A stretch of DNA of 64,000 nt from an uncultured Isosphaeraceae bacterium (GCA_945957605.1 CAMFLR010000011.1:186001-250000), one strand, 5' to 3'; shown: positions 35,013 to 44,662, counted from the stretch's first letter. Made by a program: numbers and translations. The notes: generated from the sequence alone by a model not told the origin.

Positions 35013-37559
35013 ATGAATATGCGGCGAATCGCCTTTGTCTCGGTGGTCGTGTTATTCGCTCGTGAGGCGATCTCGCTTGCCCAGAGCCCGTTCGATCGCG
35101 TTCCCGATGGGTCCCAAAGCCCGTTCAGCACTCTCCCGACTAAAGTTAATCTGGATGATCTGTGGAAAGGCCGCGAAATCGTCCTCATGCCTGGTACCGA
35201 GATCCAGGCTGCTGTGCCATTCGCCAAAGGTCATCCCATTGCTGACTTGTCTATGCTGTCGACTTACCGCGTGGTTCGTAGCAAGGTGCTCTGGCTCGAG
35301 ATCGAAAAGCGAACTGTTTCTGGCTCGCCGTTCGACGATCATTGGGAGAAGAGTGGATGGGTTCCCATCGGCAGCGTGATCGAATTTGACTCAGCGATCG
35401 AAAGCTTAACAACGCTGATTAAGAGAAAGCCCGATGTGCAGCTTTTTACCTTGCGGAGTCAGGTTTACTTTAGATCGGGCAAGCTTGCAGAGAGCATGGC
35501 TGATCTTGGCGAGGCGATAAAACTTTCACCGGAAAATATCCCAGTGCGCTTGTTGCGGGCGAGTTTCGGCAGGTCAGAAGCAGAAGACCAGGAAAGATGC
35601 ATAGGTGACCTGACGGAAGTGATTCGACTTGGGCACAAGACTGCTGACGTCTACAAGCGACGCGCCCTCATGTACGAGGCGAATGGTGACTACGACGAGG
35701 CAATTGCCGACCTCGATCAGGCCATTGAACTTGAACCCAAACAGTCCGAACATTACTTCGCGCGCAGCCGTGTCAGACGTGCGCAAGAGGAAAATGATAA
35801 AGCGCTTGCCGACCTCGAAGAGGTGATCCGAATCAATCCCAAAATGACGCAAGCCTACCACGAACGCGGACAGCTAAGACTCGACGCGGGACAATACGAT
35901 CTCGCGATCGAGGATTTTGGGGTCGCCATCCGGAGGGGCTATGAGTATTCCTATTTTTCGCGTGGTGAAGCTTGGTACGAGAAAGAAAACTATTCGAAAG
36001 CCATCGACAATTTCGACAATGCCATCGGATTCGATTCCGATGACGCGAAATCATTTGTCTGGCGCGCAGCGGCACGCCGCAATCTCAAGGAATACGACAA
36101 GGCGCTCGCTGATCTGAATCGGGCGATCGAGATCGATCCAGATTATGAATCCTCCTATCATACGCGTGGAACCGTGTGGCGAGAAAAGAAGGAATGGGAC
36201 AAGGCACTGGCTGATTTTTCTCAATATATTCTCCTCGCTCCTACAGACTCGAATGGATATATCGAGCGAGCCAATGTCTATGATGATAAAGGAGAGTGGG
36301 CCAAGGCGATCGCCGATTTGAATGAGTCGATCAAGATCAGTTCTGATGAGTGGGGCACATACTACGATCGTGCTCGTTGCTATGCGAGTCTGGGTGCATG
36401 CGAAAAGGCGATTGCCGACTATTCCATCGCAATTCGACTCGCACCCGATGAGCACAAACCACACTGGGGGCGAGCCCTCTGCCATAGTATCTTGGGAAAT
36501 CGACGCGAAGCGACGATCGACTTCAACGAGGCAGTTCGGCTGAAACCCGATGTAGGGCTGCTTCGTATGGATCGCGGTCGTTTTCTTTTGGGCCTCGGAG
36601 AACTCTCAAAGGCAATTGGTGAACTTGACGAGACAATCAAGCTCGCTCCCGACATGCGTGAAGCATTCAACATGCGAGGTCAGATTCACACAACTCGCAG
36701 AGCACATAAGAAGGCGATTGAAGATTTCACGGCGGCGATAAAAATGGATCCCAGCCAGGCTATGACGATCTGGTGGCGGGCCACGGTCTGGGAAGCGTCG
36801 CGCGACGATAAACGCGCGATACTTGACCTGATCGCTGCGGTTCGACTCGACCCTGAAAACGCCGATTTGCTATTCGCGCGAGCACGAGTTTGGTACGCGA
36901 TCGGCAACCCCGAACTCGCCATCGCGGATTACGACACGGCCATTCGAAACGATCCAAGCCAAGCCGACGCGTACTACGGCCGAGGTATGATCAGGTTCGA
37001 TCAGAAGCGTTTCGATCAGGCGATAAGCAACTTCGACACTGTTATTCGACTCGCTCCAGCGCACACCGATGGGTACGCCGCGCGTGCCCGAAGTTGGCAT
37101 GAAAAGGGCCAACAAGACCGAGCGATTGCCGATGCGAATGCGATTGTCAAGTTTGGCCCCAAGTCGGCCACCACTTACTTGAAACGCGGCCAATGTTTTA
37201 TTGATATTCACGAATACGACAATGCAATCCTTGATTTTCAACACGCCGAAAAGTTCGCTCGCAAGAAGTCAGATGCGATCGAGGACCATGAGTCGCTACT
37301 ATCTCTCCTGGGTGCTGCGAACCGTCATGAGATTAACTGGGTCGCAGAGCTCGCCGGGCTGAGTGATTTCGCGCTATACGGGACATGGAATTCTGGACCA
37401 AGCATATTCGCGCCTGTCCGTGGACGAACTGGGGACCTGGCGAGAGCGATCGAATCCCAGCAGAAAGCTATCTCAGCCGTCGGAACGATTGACGAGAAAT
37501 TGGTCGCAAAAAAATCACTTCAAGCCGGCTCGGAATGCAAACCGCATTTCCTACCGTAA
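35013..37559 (+). CDS. Secreted SH3-like/TPR repeat protein 2
   Basis: 848 residues. The signal peptide MNMRRIAFVSVVVLFAREAI ends near LAQ. The SH3-like module (LMPGTEIQAAVPFAKG, VLWLEIEKRTV, SGWVPIGSVIE) is followed by about 20 TPR units, e.g. YDEAIADLDQAIELEPKQSE and AIADLNESIKISSDEWGTYY. It aligns end to end with TPR protein 4, including the SPFDRVPDGSQSPF/DPFSPFLDAGQNPF opening and the KVNL...D-W motif. The last repeat before the C-terminus (about residues 750-830) is more diverged than in proteins 1 and 4. Its own promoter box suggests separate transcription. Confidence 0.88.
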   Translation: MNMRRIAFVSVVVLFAREAISLAQSPFDRVPDGSQSPFSTLPTKVNLDDLWKGREIVLMPGTEIQAAVPFAKGHPIADLSMLSTYRVVRSKVLWLEIEKRTVSGSPFDDHWEKSGWVPIGSVIEFDSAIESLTTLIKRKPDVQLFTLRSQVYFRSGKLAESMADLGEAIKLSPENIPVRLLRASFGRSEAEDQERCIGDLTEVIRLGHKTADVYKRRALMYEANGDYDEAIADLDQAIELEPKQSEHYFARSRVRRAQEENDKALADLEEVIRINPKMTQAYHERGQLRLDAGQYDLAIEDFGVAIRRGYEYSYFSRGEAWYEKENYSKAIDNFDNAIGFDSDDAKSFVWRAAARRNLKEYDKALADLNRAIEIDPDYESSYHTRGTVWREKKEWDKALADFSQYILLAPTDSNGYIERANVYDDKGEWAKAIADLNESIKISSDEWGTYYDRARCYASLGACEKAIADYSIAIRLAPDEHKPHWGRALCHSILGNRREATIDFNEAVRLKPDVGLLRMDRGRFLLGLGELSKAIGELDETIKLAPDMREAFNMRGQIHTTRRAHKKAIEDFTAAIKMDPSQAMTIWWRATVWEASRDDKRAILDLIAAVRLDPENADLLFARARVWYAIGNPELAIADYDTAIRNDPSQADAYYGRGMIRFDQKRFDQAISNFDTVIRLAPAHTDGYAARARSWHEKGQQDRAIADANAIVKFGPKSATTYLKRGQCFIDIHEYDNAILDFQHAEKFARKKSDAIEDHESLLSLLGAANRHEINWVAELAGLSDFALYGTWNSGPSIFAPVRGRTGDLARAIESQQKAISAVGTIDEKLVAKKSLQAGSECKPHFLP

Positions 37560-37728
37560 CGGCAGAATTGGTTGACCACCACTGACGCATAATATCGAAT
37601 TCTCTCTTCGCGATCGGCGCGAGAAACAATCAATGTGGCGATTCGCTACTCGCTGAATATCGAGGACTGGGCAGATTTCGGTTTGCGGCACAACGTGTAT
37701 TCTTATGCATTTTCATTGGAAAGCGATT

Positions 37729-38406
37729 ATGAAACTTTGGGATAACTTTGGGCTTGCTGCAATCATCTTGTTTGGTTCGGTGACCATCGCGCCGGGCCAG
37801 GAAGTGGAAACGCCAATTGCGAGGGAGATGGAAGAGCCGCTCGACCTAGCGAAGCTCACAAAAATCAGCATTTTCGGCGACTGGGAAGATCGTGAGATCA
37901 TGCTCAGACCGGGGACCGAGTTGATCGCTCCGATTCCTTTTCTCTCATTGCCACCATCTCCCGATTGGATTGAGACAGCAACATTCGAAGTCGAGAGAAT
38001 GGAAGGCTTTTGGCTCAAGGTTAACGTTTCCGCCTATCCAGCTCGTCGCGACAACGATCCGACGTCGTATTTCGGCGGATGGGTTCACGTCGCCAACGTT
38101 CTACCAATCGAGACTGCGGCCGAAACACTCACGAAACAAATCGAGGCCAAGCCTGAAGCTCGGTTGTTTCACTTGAGGAGTTACGTTCACCTTCGTCATG
38201 GCGACCTGCCCGAATGCATCGACGACTTGACCGAGGCGATTCGACTTCAGCCGAAGAATACTCAAAGCATCTCCTGGCAACGGCAGGCCGAGGCCTCCGA
38301 GCAAGATGACGAGCCCAACGTGACCAAGATGTCCCGCGAATGTAGCCCCAGGCCAGCACACTCAAACAGTTCGAACCTGCGAGCCCCTGATTCCTATCGT
38401 GCGTGA
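37729..38406 (+). pseudogene. Truncated TPR protein 3 (paralogue of protein 1)
   Basis: The first ~180 residues match TPR protein 1: signal peptide (LWDNFGLAAIILFGSVTIAP), SH3-like module (RPGTELIAPIPF, EGFWLKVNVS, GGWVHVANVLPIETAAETL) and the first TPR (HGDLPECIDDLTEAIRLQPK). At about 38262 the homology stops and the frame runs into a reversed dedA 5' fragment, ending at TGA 38406 after an unrelated tail. So 18 or more repeats are lost. The stub still has a start, signal peptide and one repeat and could be expressed as a 225-residue protein. Start set by alignment with MKSP of protein 1. Confidence 0.82.
38254..38334 (-). pseudogene. dedA 5' fragment (decayed duplicate)
   Basis: On the minus strand this reads GHLGHVGLVILLGGLGLPLP, matching AHLGYVGFFLVLVLGGLGLP of the intact DedA with a short deletion. 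The start-codon region is changed and the rest of dedA is absent. The duplicated non-coding part continues to 38568. Confidence 0.8.
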
Positions 38407-38568
38407 TTCATTAAATTAGCCAGACTCGTCCAGCCTTGCAAATTCGACTTCAAAACCAACCATCATAAATCAGTCCGCGAATTAGGGCAGTCGCTTTCAC
38501 ACGACGGAATATTGGCCCATCGGTTTTTAATTGGGAAGGATTCAGATATCATGTAAACTTTGATCCAG
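38265..38568. repeat. Second copy of the dedA 5'/promoter region
   Basis: Collinear with 31906-32242 over about 300 bp, in the same orientation. It now supplies the upstream region of TPR gene 4. Many small substitutions and some indels show that it is not recent. Confidence 0.85.
38548..38568 (+). promoter_or_regulatory. Conserved box upstream of TPR gene 4
   Basis: ATCATGTAAACTTTGATCCAG ends 40 nt before ATG 38609, in the same relative place as the boxes of TPR genes 1 and 2. It lies at the end of the duplicated dedA/TPR promoter segment. Confidence 0.45.
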
Positions 38569-38608
38569 AACGCAGCGAATTCTCGTCCATATTTCGTGTG
38601 AGGCGACG

Positions 38609-41155
38609 ATGAGTTTCCTACGAGTGGCCATAAACGCAATTATTATCCTTATAACTTGTGAGGCTATTGCACTCGCACAGGACCCGTTCAGTCCCTTTTT
38701 GGATGCAGGCCAGAACCCATTTGACGAAAAGCCAGCAAAAGTCAATCTGCTTGACGCTTGGGAGAGCCGTTCGGTCATCCTCCTGCCGGGAACGAAGATC
38801 GAGGCGGCGATTCCGTTTGCGGAAGGGCGACCGTCGTCGGACGAATTCAACCTCCCGGTCTACCGCGTTGCGACGACCGAGGGATTTTGGCTTAAGATCG
38901 ACAGGATAGTTGGATCGACGTCTCCATTTGACGACCCAAAATGGGAACCGAGCGGACTGGTCCCAACTTGTAATGTGCTTGAGCTCGATACCGCAATTGA
39001 GACCCTGACTCGCCAACTCGAGTCGAAGCCGGATGCGCGACTCTATCAATTGCGGAGTCAGGTTTATCTCAAATCAGGTCTTTACGACCTGAGCCTCGAA
39101 GACCTTAACGAGGCGATAAAACTCGCTGCCGATGACGCTCAATTGCACCGCCACCGAGCGTGGCTTCACCGGATTTTACATGAATATGAGGATGCGGTTG
39201 ACGACCTAAGCGAAGCCATTCGACTTGGGGCCAAAACCGCGGAGGTTTACAGGGAGCGCGCCGAAATTTATGAGTTCGACGACCGACCAGACGAAGCGAT
39301 TTCCGACTTCGATCGCGCCATCGATCTCGAGCCCAAAAATGCGATGCACTATTACTCTCGCGGACAGATTAGGCGTCAAAAGGGCGAACCCGACAAGGCG
39401 CTCGCGGACTTCAACGATGCAATTCGACTCGATCCCGACCTGAGAGGAGCCTATCACTTGCGCGGCGAATTGAGGGCCGATGCAGGACAATACGACATGG
39501 CGATCGCTGATTTTGATACCACCATCGATAAAGGTTACCAATTCGCATACTTTGCACGGGGTAAGGCGTGGTACGAAAAGAATAATAATCTCCAGGCAAT
39601 TGCAGATTTCACAAAGGCTCTAGAGCTATCGAGGAACGACTCAGAAATACTCACTTGGCGTGCTGCGACATACCGGAATCTCAAAGAAAACAAGAAGGCT
39701 TTCGCTGATCTCGACCGCGCGATAGGCATCGACTCCGAATACGCTGCAGCCTATAGCACGCGGGCCAGCGTCTGGAGAGAGCAGAAGGAGTGGGACAAGG
39801 CAATCGTTGACTATTCTCACTACATTCAACTTGCTCCCGCGGATCCGGAAGCGTACGGAAATCGTGCCAGCGTTTTTGACGAGATAGGTGAGTGCGCAAA
39901 GGCGATCGCCGACTTGACCGAGGCGATCAAGTTCGGCTCAGAGGACTGGGATCATTTCTATCTCCGTGGCCGCTGCCGCTTCCATCTAAAAGACTATACA
40001 CAAGCAAGCGGCGATTATTCTGCCGCGATCCGGCTCGCCCCCAATGAGGCACAGCCCTATTGGGGACGAGCGATGTGTCATGATGTCCTGGGGCGCAAAC
40101 AGGAAGCGATCGCTGATTTCGACGAAGCGGTCCGGTTGAAACCCCGGGACTCTTCGCTTCGCGTTGAACGAGGGCGCGCTCTGTTTGAGCGCGGTGAACT
40201 TTCGAAGGCGGTCGCTGACCTCGACGAAGCGGTCAGGCTCTCTCCCGAGTCACGCGAGGGCTTCGAGTTGCGTGGGCAGATTCGCACTCAGCAAAGGATG
40301 TTCGCTAAGGCCTTTGACGATTTCACAGCGGCGCTGAAGTTGGATCCTGATCAAGCCACAACATTGTCACGGCGAGCGTACGCGTTGGAAGGAATGGGCG
40401 ACCTCCAACGCGCGATTCTCGACTTCATCGCCGCGGTTCGACTCAATCCCGATGACGCCGGCACGCTATTCTCACGAGCCCGCGTTTGGCGAAAGCTTGA
40501 TAAGCTTGAGATGGCTGTCGCGGACTACGATGCGTTAATTCGAATCAACCCGGGTGCTACCGAAGCCTACTACGAACGAGGGCTGATCCAGCTAGATCAG
40601 AAACGGGCAGACCTTGCAATCGACGATTTCAACATTTTACTTCAAGCCAATCCGACTCATGCCGATGGTTACGGAGCCCGCGCTCGGGCGTGGAATGCGA
40701 AAGGGGAGCGTGCCCGGGCGATTGCTGAAGCCGACGCGATCGTCAAGTTCTGTCACAATAACCCCAACGCTCTCTTCGTGCGCGGCCAATGCTTCATGGA
40801 TCTGCATGAATACGAGAAGGCGATTCTTGATTTTAAACACACCATTGATGTCGACCCGATGAACGTGAACGCGTACGCGAGTTATGCGCTGCTGCGTGCC
40901 GCCGCGTCCGATGCCAAGTACCGCAATGGCCATTCGGCGGTCTTTCTTGCAAAAGCCGCCAATTTTTCGATGGGCGGCTCCCGATTTTCAGTGTTCAGCA
41001 GCCTCGCCGCCGCTTATGCCGAGACCGGTGACTTTACAAGTGCGATCAAGGCCCAACAAGACGCAATCCCCGAGGCTAGAACCATCAAAGATAAGCAAGA
41101 AGCGCACAGACGGATTCAACTCTACGTTGATAGCAAGCCATATCGATTGCCCTGA
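38609..41155 (+). CDS. Secreted SH3-like/TPR repeat protein 4
   Basis: 848 residues, same length as protein 2 and aligned with it throughout. The signal peptide MSFLRVAINAIIILITCEAI ends near ALAQ. The SH3-like module (LLPGTKIEAAIPFAEG, EGFWLKIDRIV, SGLVPTCNVLELD) precedes about 20 TPR units, e.g. YDMAIADFDTTIDKGYQ and AIADLTEAIKFGSEDWDHFY. The C-terminus ends SKPYRLP, like RKPFRLP of protein 1 and CKPHFLP of protein 2. GAGGCGACG precedes the ATG. The upstream region comes from the dedA duplication while the coding part pairs with gene 2, so gene 4 is a mosaic. Confidence 0.88.
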   Translation: MSFLRVAINAIIILITCEAIALAQDPFSPFLDAGQNPFDEKPAKVNLLDAWESRSVILLPGTKIEAAIPFAEGRPSSDEFNLPVYRVATTEGFWLKIDRIVGSTSPFDDPKWEPSGLVPTCNVLELDTAIETLTRQLESKPDARLYQLRSQVYLKSGLYDLSLEDLNEAIKLAADDAQLHRHRAWLHRILHEYEDAVDDLSEAIRLGAKTAEVYRERAEIYEFDDRPDEAISDFDRAIDLEPKNAMHYYSRGQIRRQKGEPDKALADFNDAIRLDPDLRGAYHLRGELRADAGQYDMAIADFDTTIDKGYQFAYFARGKAWYEKNNNLQAIADFTKALELSRNDSEILTWRAATYRNLKENKKAFADLDRAIGIDSEYAAAYSTRASVWREQKEWDKAIVDYSHYIQLAPADPEAYGNRASVFDEIGECAKAIADLTEAIKFGSEDWDHFYLRGRCRFHLKDYTQASGDYSAAIRLAPNEAQPYWGRAMCHDVLGRKQEAIADFDEAVRLKPRDSSLRVERGRALFERGELSKAVADLDEAVRLSPESREGFELRGQIRTQQRMFAKAFDDFTAALKLDPDQATTLSRRAYALEGMGDLQRAILDFIAAVRLNPDDAGTLFSRARVWRKLDKLEMAVADYDALIRINPGATEAYYERGLIQLDQKRADLAIDDFNILLQANPTHADGYGARARAWNAKGERARAIAEADAIVKFCHNNPNALFVRGQCFMDLHEYEKAILDFKHTIDVDPMNVNAYASYALLRAAASDAKYRNGHSAVFLAKAANFSMGGSRFSVFSSLAAAYAETGDFTSAIKAQQDAIPEARTIKDKQEAHRRIQLYVDSKPYRLP

Positions 41156-41313
41156 CCACGAAATCAAGCCATTTCTCCGTAGATTTCGAGTCATTAAGTC
41201 GACGTCGCACGACCACGAAACAGTTGTATGTCGCCTCATGCGAGATTACGATCAAACAATTGCTGGCGAAATGAGCCGGCGTCTCATGATTGCAACGCTC
41301 TCGGAGCCTCGTC

Positions 41314-44300
41314 GTGCCCAGATTTGCTCGCGCGATTTTCATCGCTGCCATCGTTACTGTGTTTGGTCTCCCCTCCGCCGTTAGTGCGCAGCAGAAGACC
41401 TATTCTCAAGCGCCCGAGGTCGCTCCTTCAGAAGAACGCGGCACGGCGGCGGCCCCAGTAGCGGCCTTGAAGCCCGTTAATATCAACCTCGAAGCCGGTC
41501 CCAGGCCGAGTTGGATCTGGGGAGCGGCGCCCGAGAAGATTTATCTGCTCAAGACCACATTTGAAGGCGGTTCGACGGCCGCGCGGCTCAAGGCGTCGTG
41601 CGATAACGCCATGAAGGTGTTCGTCAACGGCAAGGAAGTCACCGCCAGCGAGGAGTGGGAACAGCCCGTCGATGTTGATGTGCAAAAGCATATCAAGCCG
41701 GGAAAGAACGAACTCGTCGCCGAAGTGAACAACGAGGGGAACGTCGCGGGGTTTGTGCTCAAACTTGGGCTCAAGGATGCCAGCGGCGCGGTTCGGTATG
41801 TTGTCACTGATGCATCGTGGACGGCCGCTGAGAAGCGTGATCCAAAGGCAACAACCGCGGTGAAGTTGATCGCTCCGCTCGGCGCGAGCCCCTGGGGCGA
41901 TGTGCTCAGCAAGCCGGCGTCGCCGCTGACGTCGAAGCGCGGCGTTTTCGAGGTTCCGGCTGGCTTCAAGGTCGAGCGGCTGTTCACCGTACCCAAGGAT
42001 GAACTCGGCTCGTGGGTAAGTTGCGCCCTCGATAACAAGGGCCGGTTGATCGTCAGCGATCAAGGGAATTTCGGCCTCTGTCGGATCACTCCAGCGCCGC
42101 TTGATGGCAAGGGTGAAACGAAGGTCGAGCGACTGAGCTTGCCGACTGCTATCTCAGGCGCGATGGGTTTGCTCTACGCGTTCGATAGCCTGTATGTCGA
42201 TGGCAGCGGCGCGAAGGGGAACGGGATTTACCGTCTACGCGATACCAATGGCGATGATCAGTATGATGCTGTTGATTTCCTGAAGACGATCGCTGGCGGC
42301 GGCGAGCACGGCCCGCACGGATTGCGACTTTCGCCCGACGGCAAGTCGATCTATATCGTCGCTGGCAATCACACGCCATTGCCGCAGGGTATCGAAGCCA
42401 GCCGCGTGCCGCGGAACTGGAATGAAGATCATTTGTTGCCTCCCCAATGGGATGCCAACGGCCACGCCCGCGGAATTCTCGCGCCGGGCGGCTGGATCGC
42501 CAAGTTCGACGCCGACGGCAAGAACTGGGAAATCATGAGCACCGGTTATCGCAATAGCTATGATATTGCGTTCAACGGTGACGGCGACCTGTTCGCGTAC
42601 GACTCCGACATGGAATGGGACATGGGGATGCCCTGGTATCGCCCCACGCGAGCGGTTCATGCGACGAGCGGAAGCGAATTCGGCTGGCGGAGCGGAACCG
42701 GTAAGTGGCCCACCTATTACATCGATAGCCTGCCGCCGCTTGTGAATATCGGCCCTGGCTCGCCCGTCGGCGTGACGTTCGGATATGGCGCGAAATTCCC
42801 GGCCAAGTATCAGAAGGCACTTTATCTCTGCGACTGGACGTTCGGTACGATCTATGCGCTTCACCTCGAGCCTGAAGGCTCGACCTACCGCGCCGAGAAA
42901 ACCGAATTCCTCTCACGCACTCCCCTACCCTTGACGGACATTGTCGTCGGCGCAGATGGGGCGCTCTACTTCACGGTCGGCGGGCGTGGAACGCAGTCAG
43001 AATTTTTCCGCGTGACTTACACAGGGACAGAATCGACTGCACCCATCGATCGGAAAGAAACAGCTCACGCGGAGCAGCGAGAACTGCGACGGTCGATCGA
43101 GCAATATCACAGCAAGAAAGCAAGTGAGAAAGAGATTCAGGAGAACATTCTTCCGTATCTTGAGCACAAAGATCGTTTCATCCGTTATGCCGCGCGAGTT
43201 GCGCTCGAACATCAGCCAGCGGCGGTCTGGCAAGATCGCGTACTGGCGATCAAGCCGGTCGAGGGTTTCCTTACGGGAGCGGTCGCGCTGGCGCATCAAG
43301 GCGACAAATCGCTTCAGCCGAAGGTGATCGCCCGGCTTGAAGACATTCTCTTCTCCGCGCTTCCGGAAAGCCAAAAGCTTGATCTCTTACGCGTATGGTC
43401 GCTGGTCTTCATGCGCATGGGAGCACCCGACGCTGCCACGTCTGCGCGTTTGGCCAAAGCCTACGACGGCTATTTCCCAGCCGATTCCGATTTCGTGAAT
43501 CGCGAGTTGTGCGGATTCCTCATCTATCTCAAATCGCCAACGGTGGTGGGCAAAACGATTGCTCTGCTCGCCAAGCTCGACGCGACGAATGCGGAGTCGA
43601 TGTCCGACTTGCTTGCGCGTAATCCAGGATATGGTGGATCGATCGCGCGAATGATTGCCACGCGACCTGATGCGCAAAAGTTACATTACGCGTTTGTGCT
43701 TCGAAATGCGACGGCCGGCTGGAATCTTGACCTGCGCAAGCAATATTTCACCTTCTTGCGTCGCGCTCATGAGTGGGCCGGTGGCGCGAGTTTTGACGGG
43801 TTCCTGAACAACATCGAAAAGGACGCGTTTGAAAACGCAACCGATGCCGAGCGGTTGGCGATTGAAGCCACCGGTGCTCGGACACCCTACAAAGCTCCCG
43901 TGCTTCCCAAGCCGCAAGGGCCTGGGCATGCGTGGAAGAAGGAAGATGTGCTTGCACTGACTGGCACCAAGCTCAAGTCGGGCCGGAGCTTTGAAAATGG
44001 CCAGCGTACATTTGCCGCGGCGCGTTGCGTTGTTTGCCACCGATTCGGTGGCGAAGGTGGCGCGACGGGTCCTGACCTGACGCAAGCCGCCGGGCGATTC
44101 AGCGCGAAAGACCTTGCGGAGGCGATTCTCGAACCCAGCAAGATTATTTCTGATCAATACCGTGCGTCGGTCATTGAAACCGATAGCGGCAAGGTGATCA
44201 CCGGGCGAGTTGTGAATGAAGTCGGCGACAACATCGTCGTCGTCACCGATCCCGAAGATTCGAGCAAGGTTGTCGAGCTTTCGAAGAAGTCGGTCGAAGG

Positions 44301-44433
44301 AATGAAGCCGTCGCCGGTCTCGCTCATGCCGGAACGATTGCTCGATCCGCTGAATGAGAACGAGGTGCTCGACTTGCTGGCGTACGTCCTCTCACGAGGC
44401 GATGCCAACGATCCGATGTTCCGCAAGCGTTGA
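41314..44433 (+). CDS. Secreted PVC-type heme-binding dehydrogenase with HEAT region and cytochrome c domain
   Basis: About 1,039 residues. The signal peptide (FARAIFIAAIVTVFGLPSAV) is followed by a galactose-binding-like domain (about 55-175: FVNGKEVTASEEWEQPVDVD). A membrane-bound-dehydrogenase-type beta-propeller follows (about 210-580: FEVPAGFKVERLFTVP, GEHGPHGLRLSPDGKSIYIV, SEFGWRSGTGKWP). Then comes a HEAT-like helical region, and a C-terminal heme c domain with ARCVVCHRFGGEGG and GPDLTQAAGRFSAKDLAEAI. This architecture is typical of planctomycete and verrucomicrobial proteins implicated in sugar oxidation. GTG 41314 follows GGAG by about 9 nt and begins right at the signal peptide; the upstream TTG start is less likely. 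Substrate unknown. Confidence 0.9.
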   Translation: MPRFARAIFIAAIVTVFGLPSAVSAQQKTYSQAPEVAPSEERGTAAAPVAALKPVNINLEAGPRPSWIWGAAPEKIYLLKTTFEGGSTAARLKASCDNAMKVFVNGKEVTASEEWEQPVDVDVQKHIKPGKNELVAEVNNEGNVAGFVLKLGLKDASGAVRYVVTDASWTAAEKRDPKATTAVKLIAPLGASPWGDVLSKPASPLTSKRGVFEVPAGFKVERLFTVPKDELGSWVSCALDNKGRLIVSDQGNFGLCRITPAPLDGKGETKVERLSLPTAISGAMGLLYAFDSLYVDGSGAKGNGIYRLRDTNGDDQYDAVDFLKTIAGGGEHGPHGLRLSPDGKSIYIVAGNHTPLPQGIEASRVPRNWNEDHLLPPQWDANGHARGILAPGGWIAKFDADGKNWEIMSTGYRNSYDIAFNGDGDLFAYDSDMEWDMGMPWYRPTRAVHATSGSEFGWRSGTGKWPTYYIDSLPPLVNIGPGSPVGVTFGYGAKFPAKYQKALYLCDWTFGTIYALHLEPEGSTYRAEKTEFLSRTPLPLTDIVVGADGALYFTVGGRGTQSEFFRVTYTGTESTAPIDRKETAHAEQRELRRSIEQYHSKKASEKEIQENILPYLEHKDRFIRYAARVALEHQPAAVWQDRVLAIKPVEGFLTGAVALAHQGDKSLQPKVIARLEDILFSALPESQKLDLLRVWSLVFMRMGAPDAATSARLAKAYDGYFPADSDFVNRELCGFLIYLKSPTVVGKTIALLAKLDATNAESMSDLLARNPGYGGSIARMIATRPDAQKLHYAFVLRNATAGWNLDLRKQYFTFLRRAHEWAGGASFDGFLNNIEKDAFENATDAERLAIEATGARTPYKAPVLPKPQGPGHAWKKEDVLALTGTKLKSGRSFENGQRTFAAARCVVCHRFGGEGGATGPDLTQAAGRFSAKDLAEAILEPSKIISDQYRASVIETDSGKVITGRVVNEVGDNIVVVTDPEDSSKVVELSKKSVEGMKPSPVSLMPERLLDPLNENEVLDLLAYVLSRGDANDPMFRKR

Positions 44434-44447
44434 TGATGTTATATGTT

Positions 44448-44483
44448 GGAGGCGTCCTGCCGAATCAAATGCGGGACGCTTCC
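44448..44483 (+). terminator. 13-bp hairpin after the PVC cytochrome gene
   Basis: GGAGGCGTCCTGC pairs with GCGGGACGCTTCC (two G-U pairs) around a 10-nt loop, 14 nt after the stop. It is followed by AT-rich sequence rather than a pure T-run. Confidence 0.6.
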
Positions 44484-44502
44484 AATCTATGAATTATCGT
44501 GT

Positions 44503-44538
44503 TTATTCTGATTTCTGCGAACGCTGCTTGAGTTTGAT
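44503..44538 (-). pseudogene. Relic of an oxidoreductase-like gene 3' end
   Basis: Minus-strand codons read IKLKQRSQKSE followed by TAA. The intact gene ending at 44709 closes with IKPEQRSQKSE and TAA. Of the eight codons that differ, six differ synonymously at the third position. A REPIN-like element separates the two copies. Confidence 0.65.
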
Positions 44539-44547
44539 CGTAGAGGG

Positions 44548-44662
44548 GTAGCCGGGACAACTTGTTGTCCCGGTCCCGAAGGGACAGGAGGATATCGCAA
44601 TCTGTTTGGCGTTGACCTCTTGTGGCTGCGCCACCCGGACAACAAGTTGCCGGGCCACCCAA
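44548..44662. repeat. REPIN-like element, GACAAC family, copy 2
   Basis: The left arm CCGGGACAAC-TT-GTTGTCCCGG is a perfect hairpin; the right arm CCCGGACAAC-AA-GTTGCCGGG is nearly one. The outer end GGCCACCC matches the copy at 1415-1532, which lies in the opposite orientation. The core holds CCTCTTGTGGCTGCGCCACC and GGATATCGC. Confidence 0.72.

Noticed and set aside
38101-38361. 86-codon minus-strand frame as a real small gene
   Set aside because: Only about 26 residues match DedA; the remainder is antisense to the truncated TPR gene. Recorded instead as a dedA fragment.
32287-41155. CRISPR-like periodicity
   Set aside because: The repeats of about 102 bp are degenerate codons for 34-residue TPR units, not identical direct repeats with spacers.
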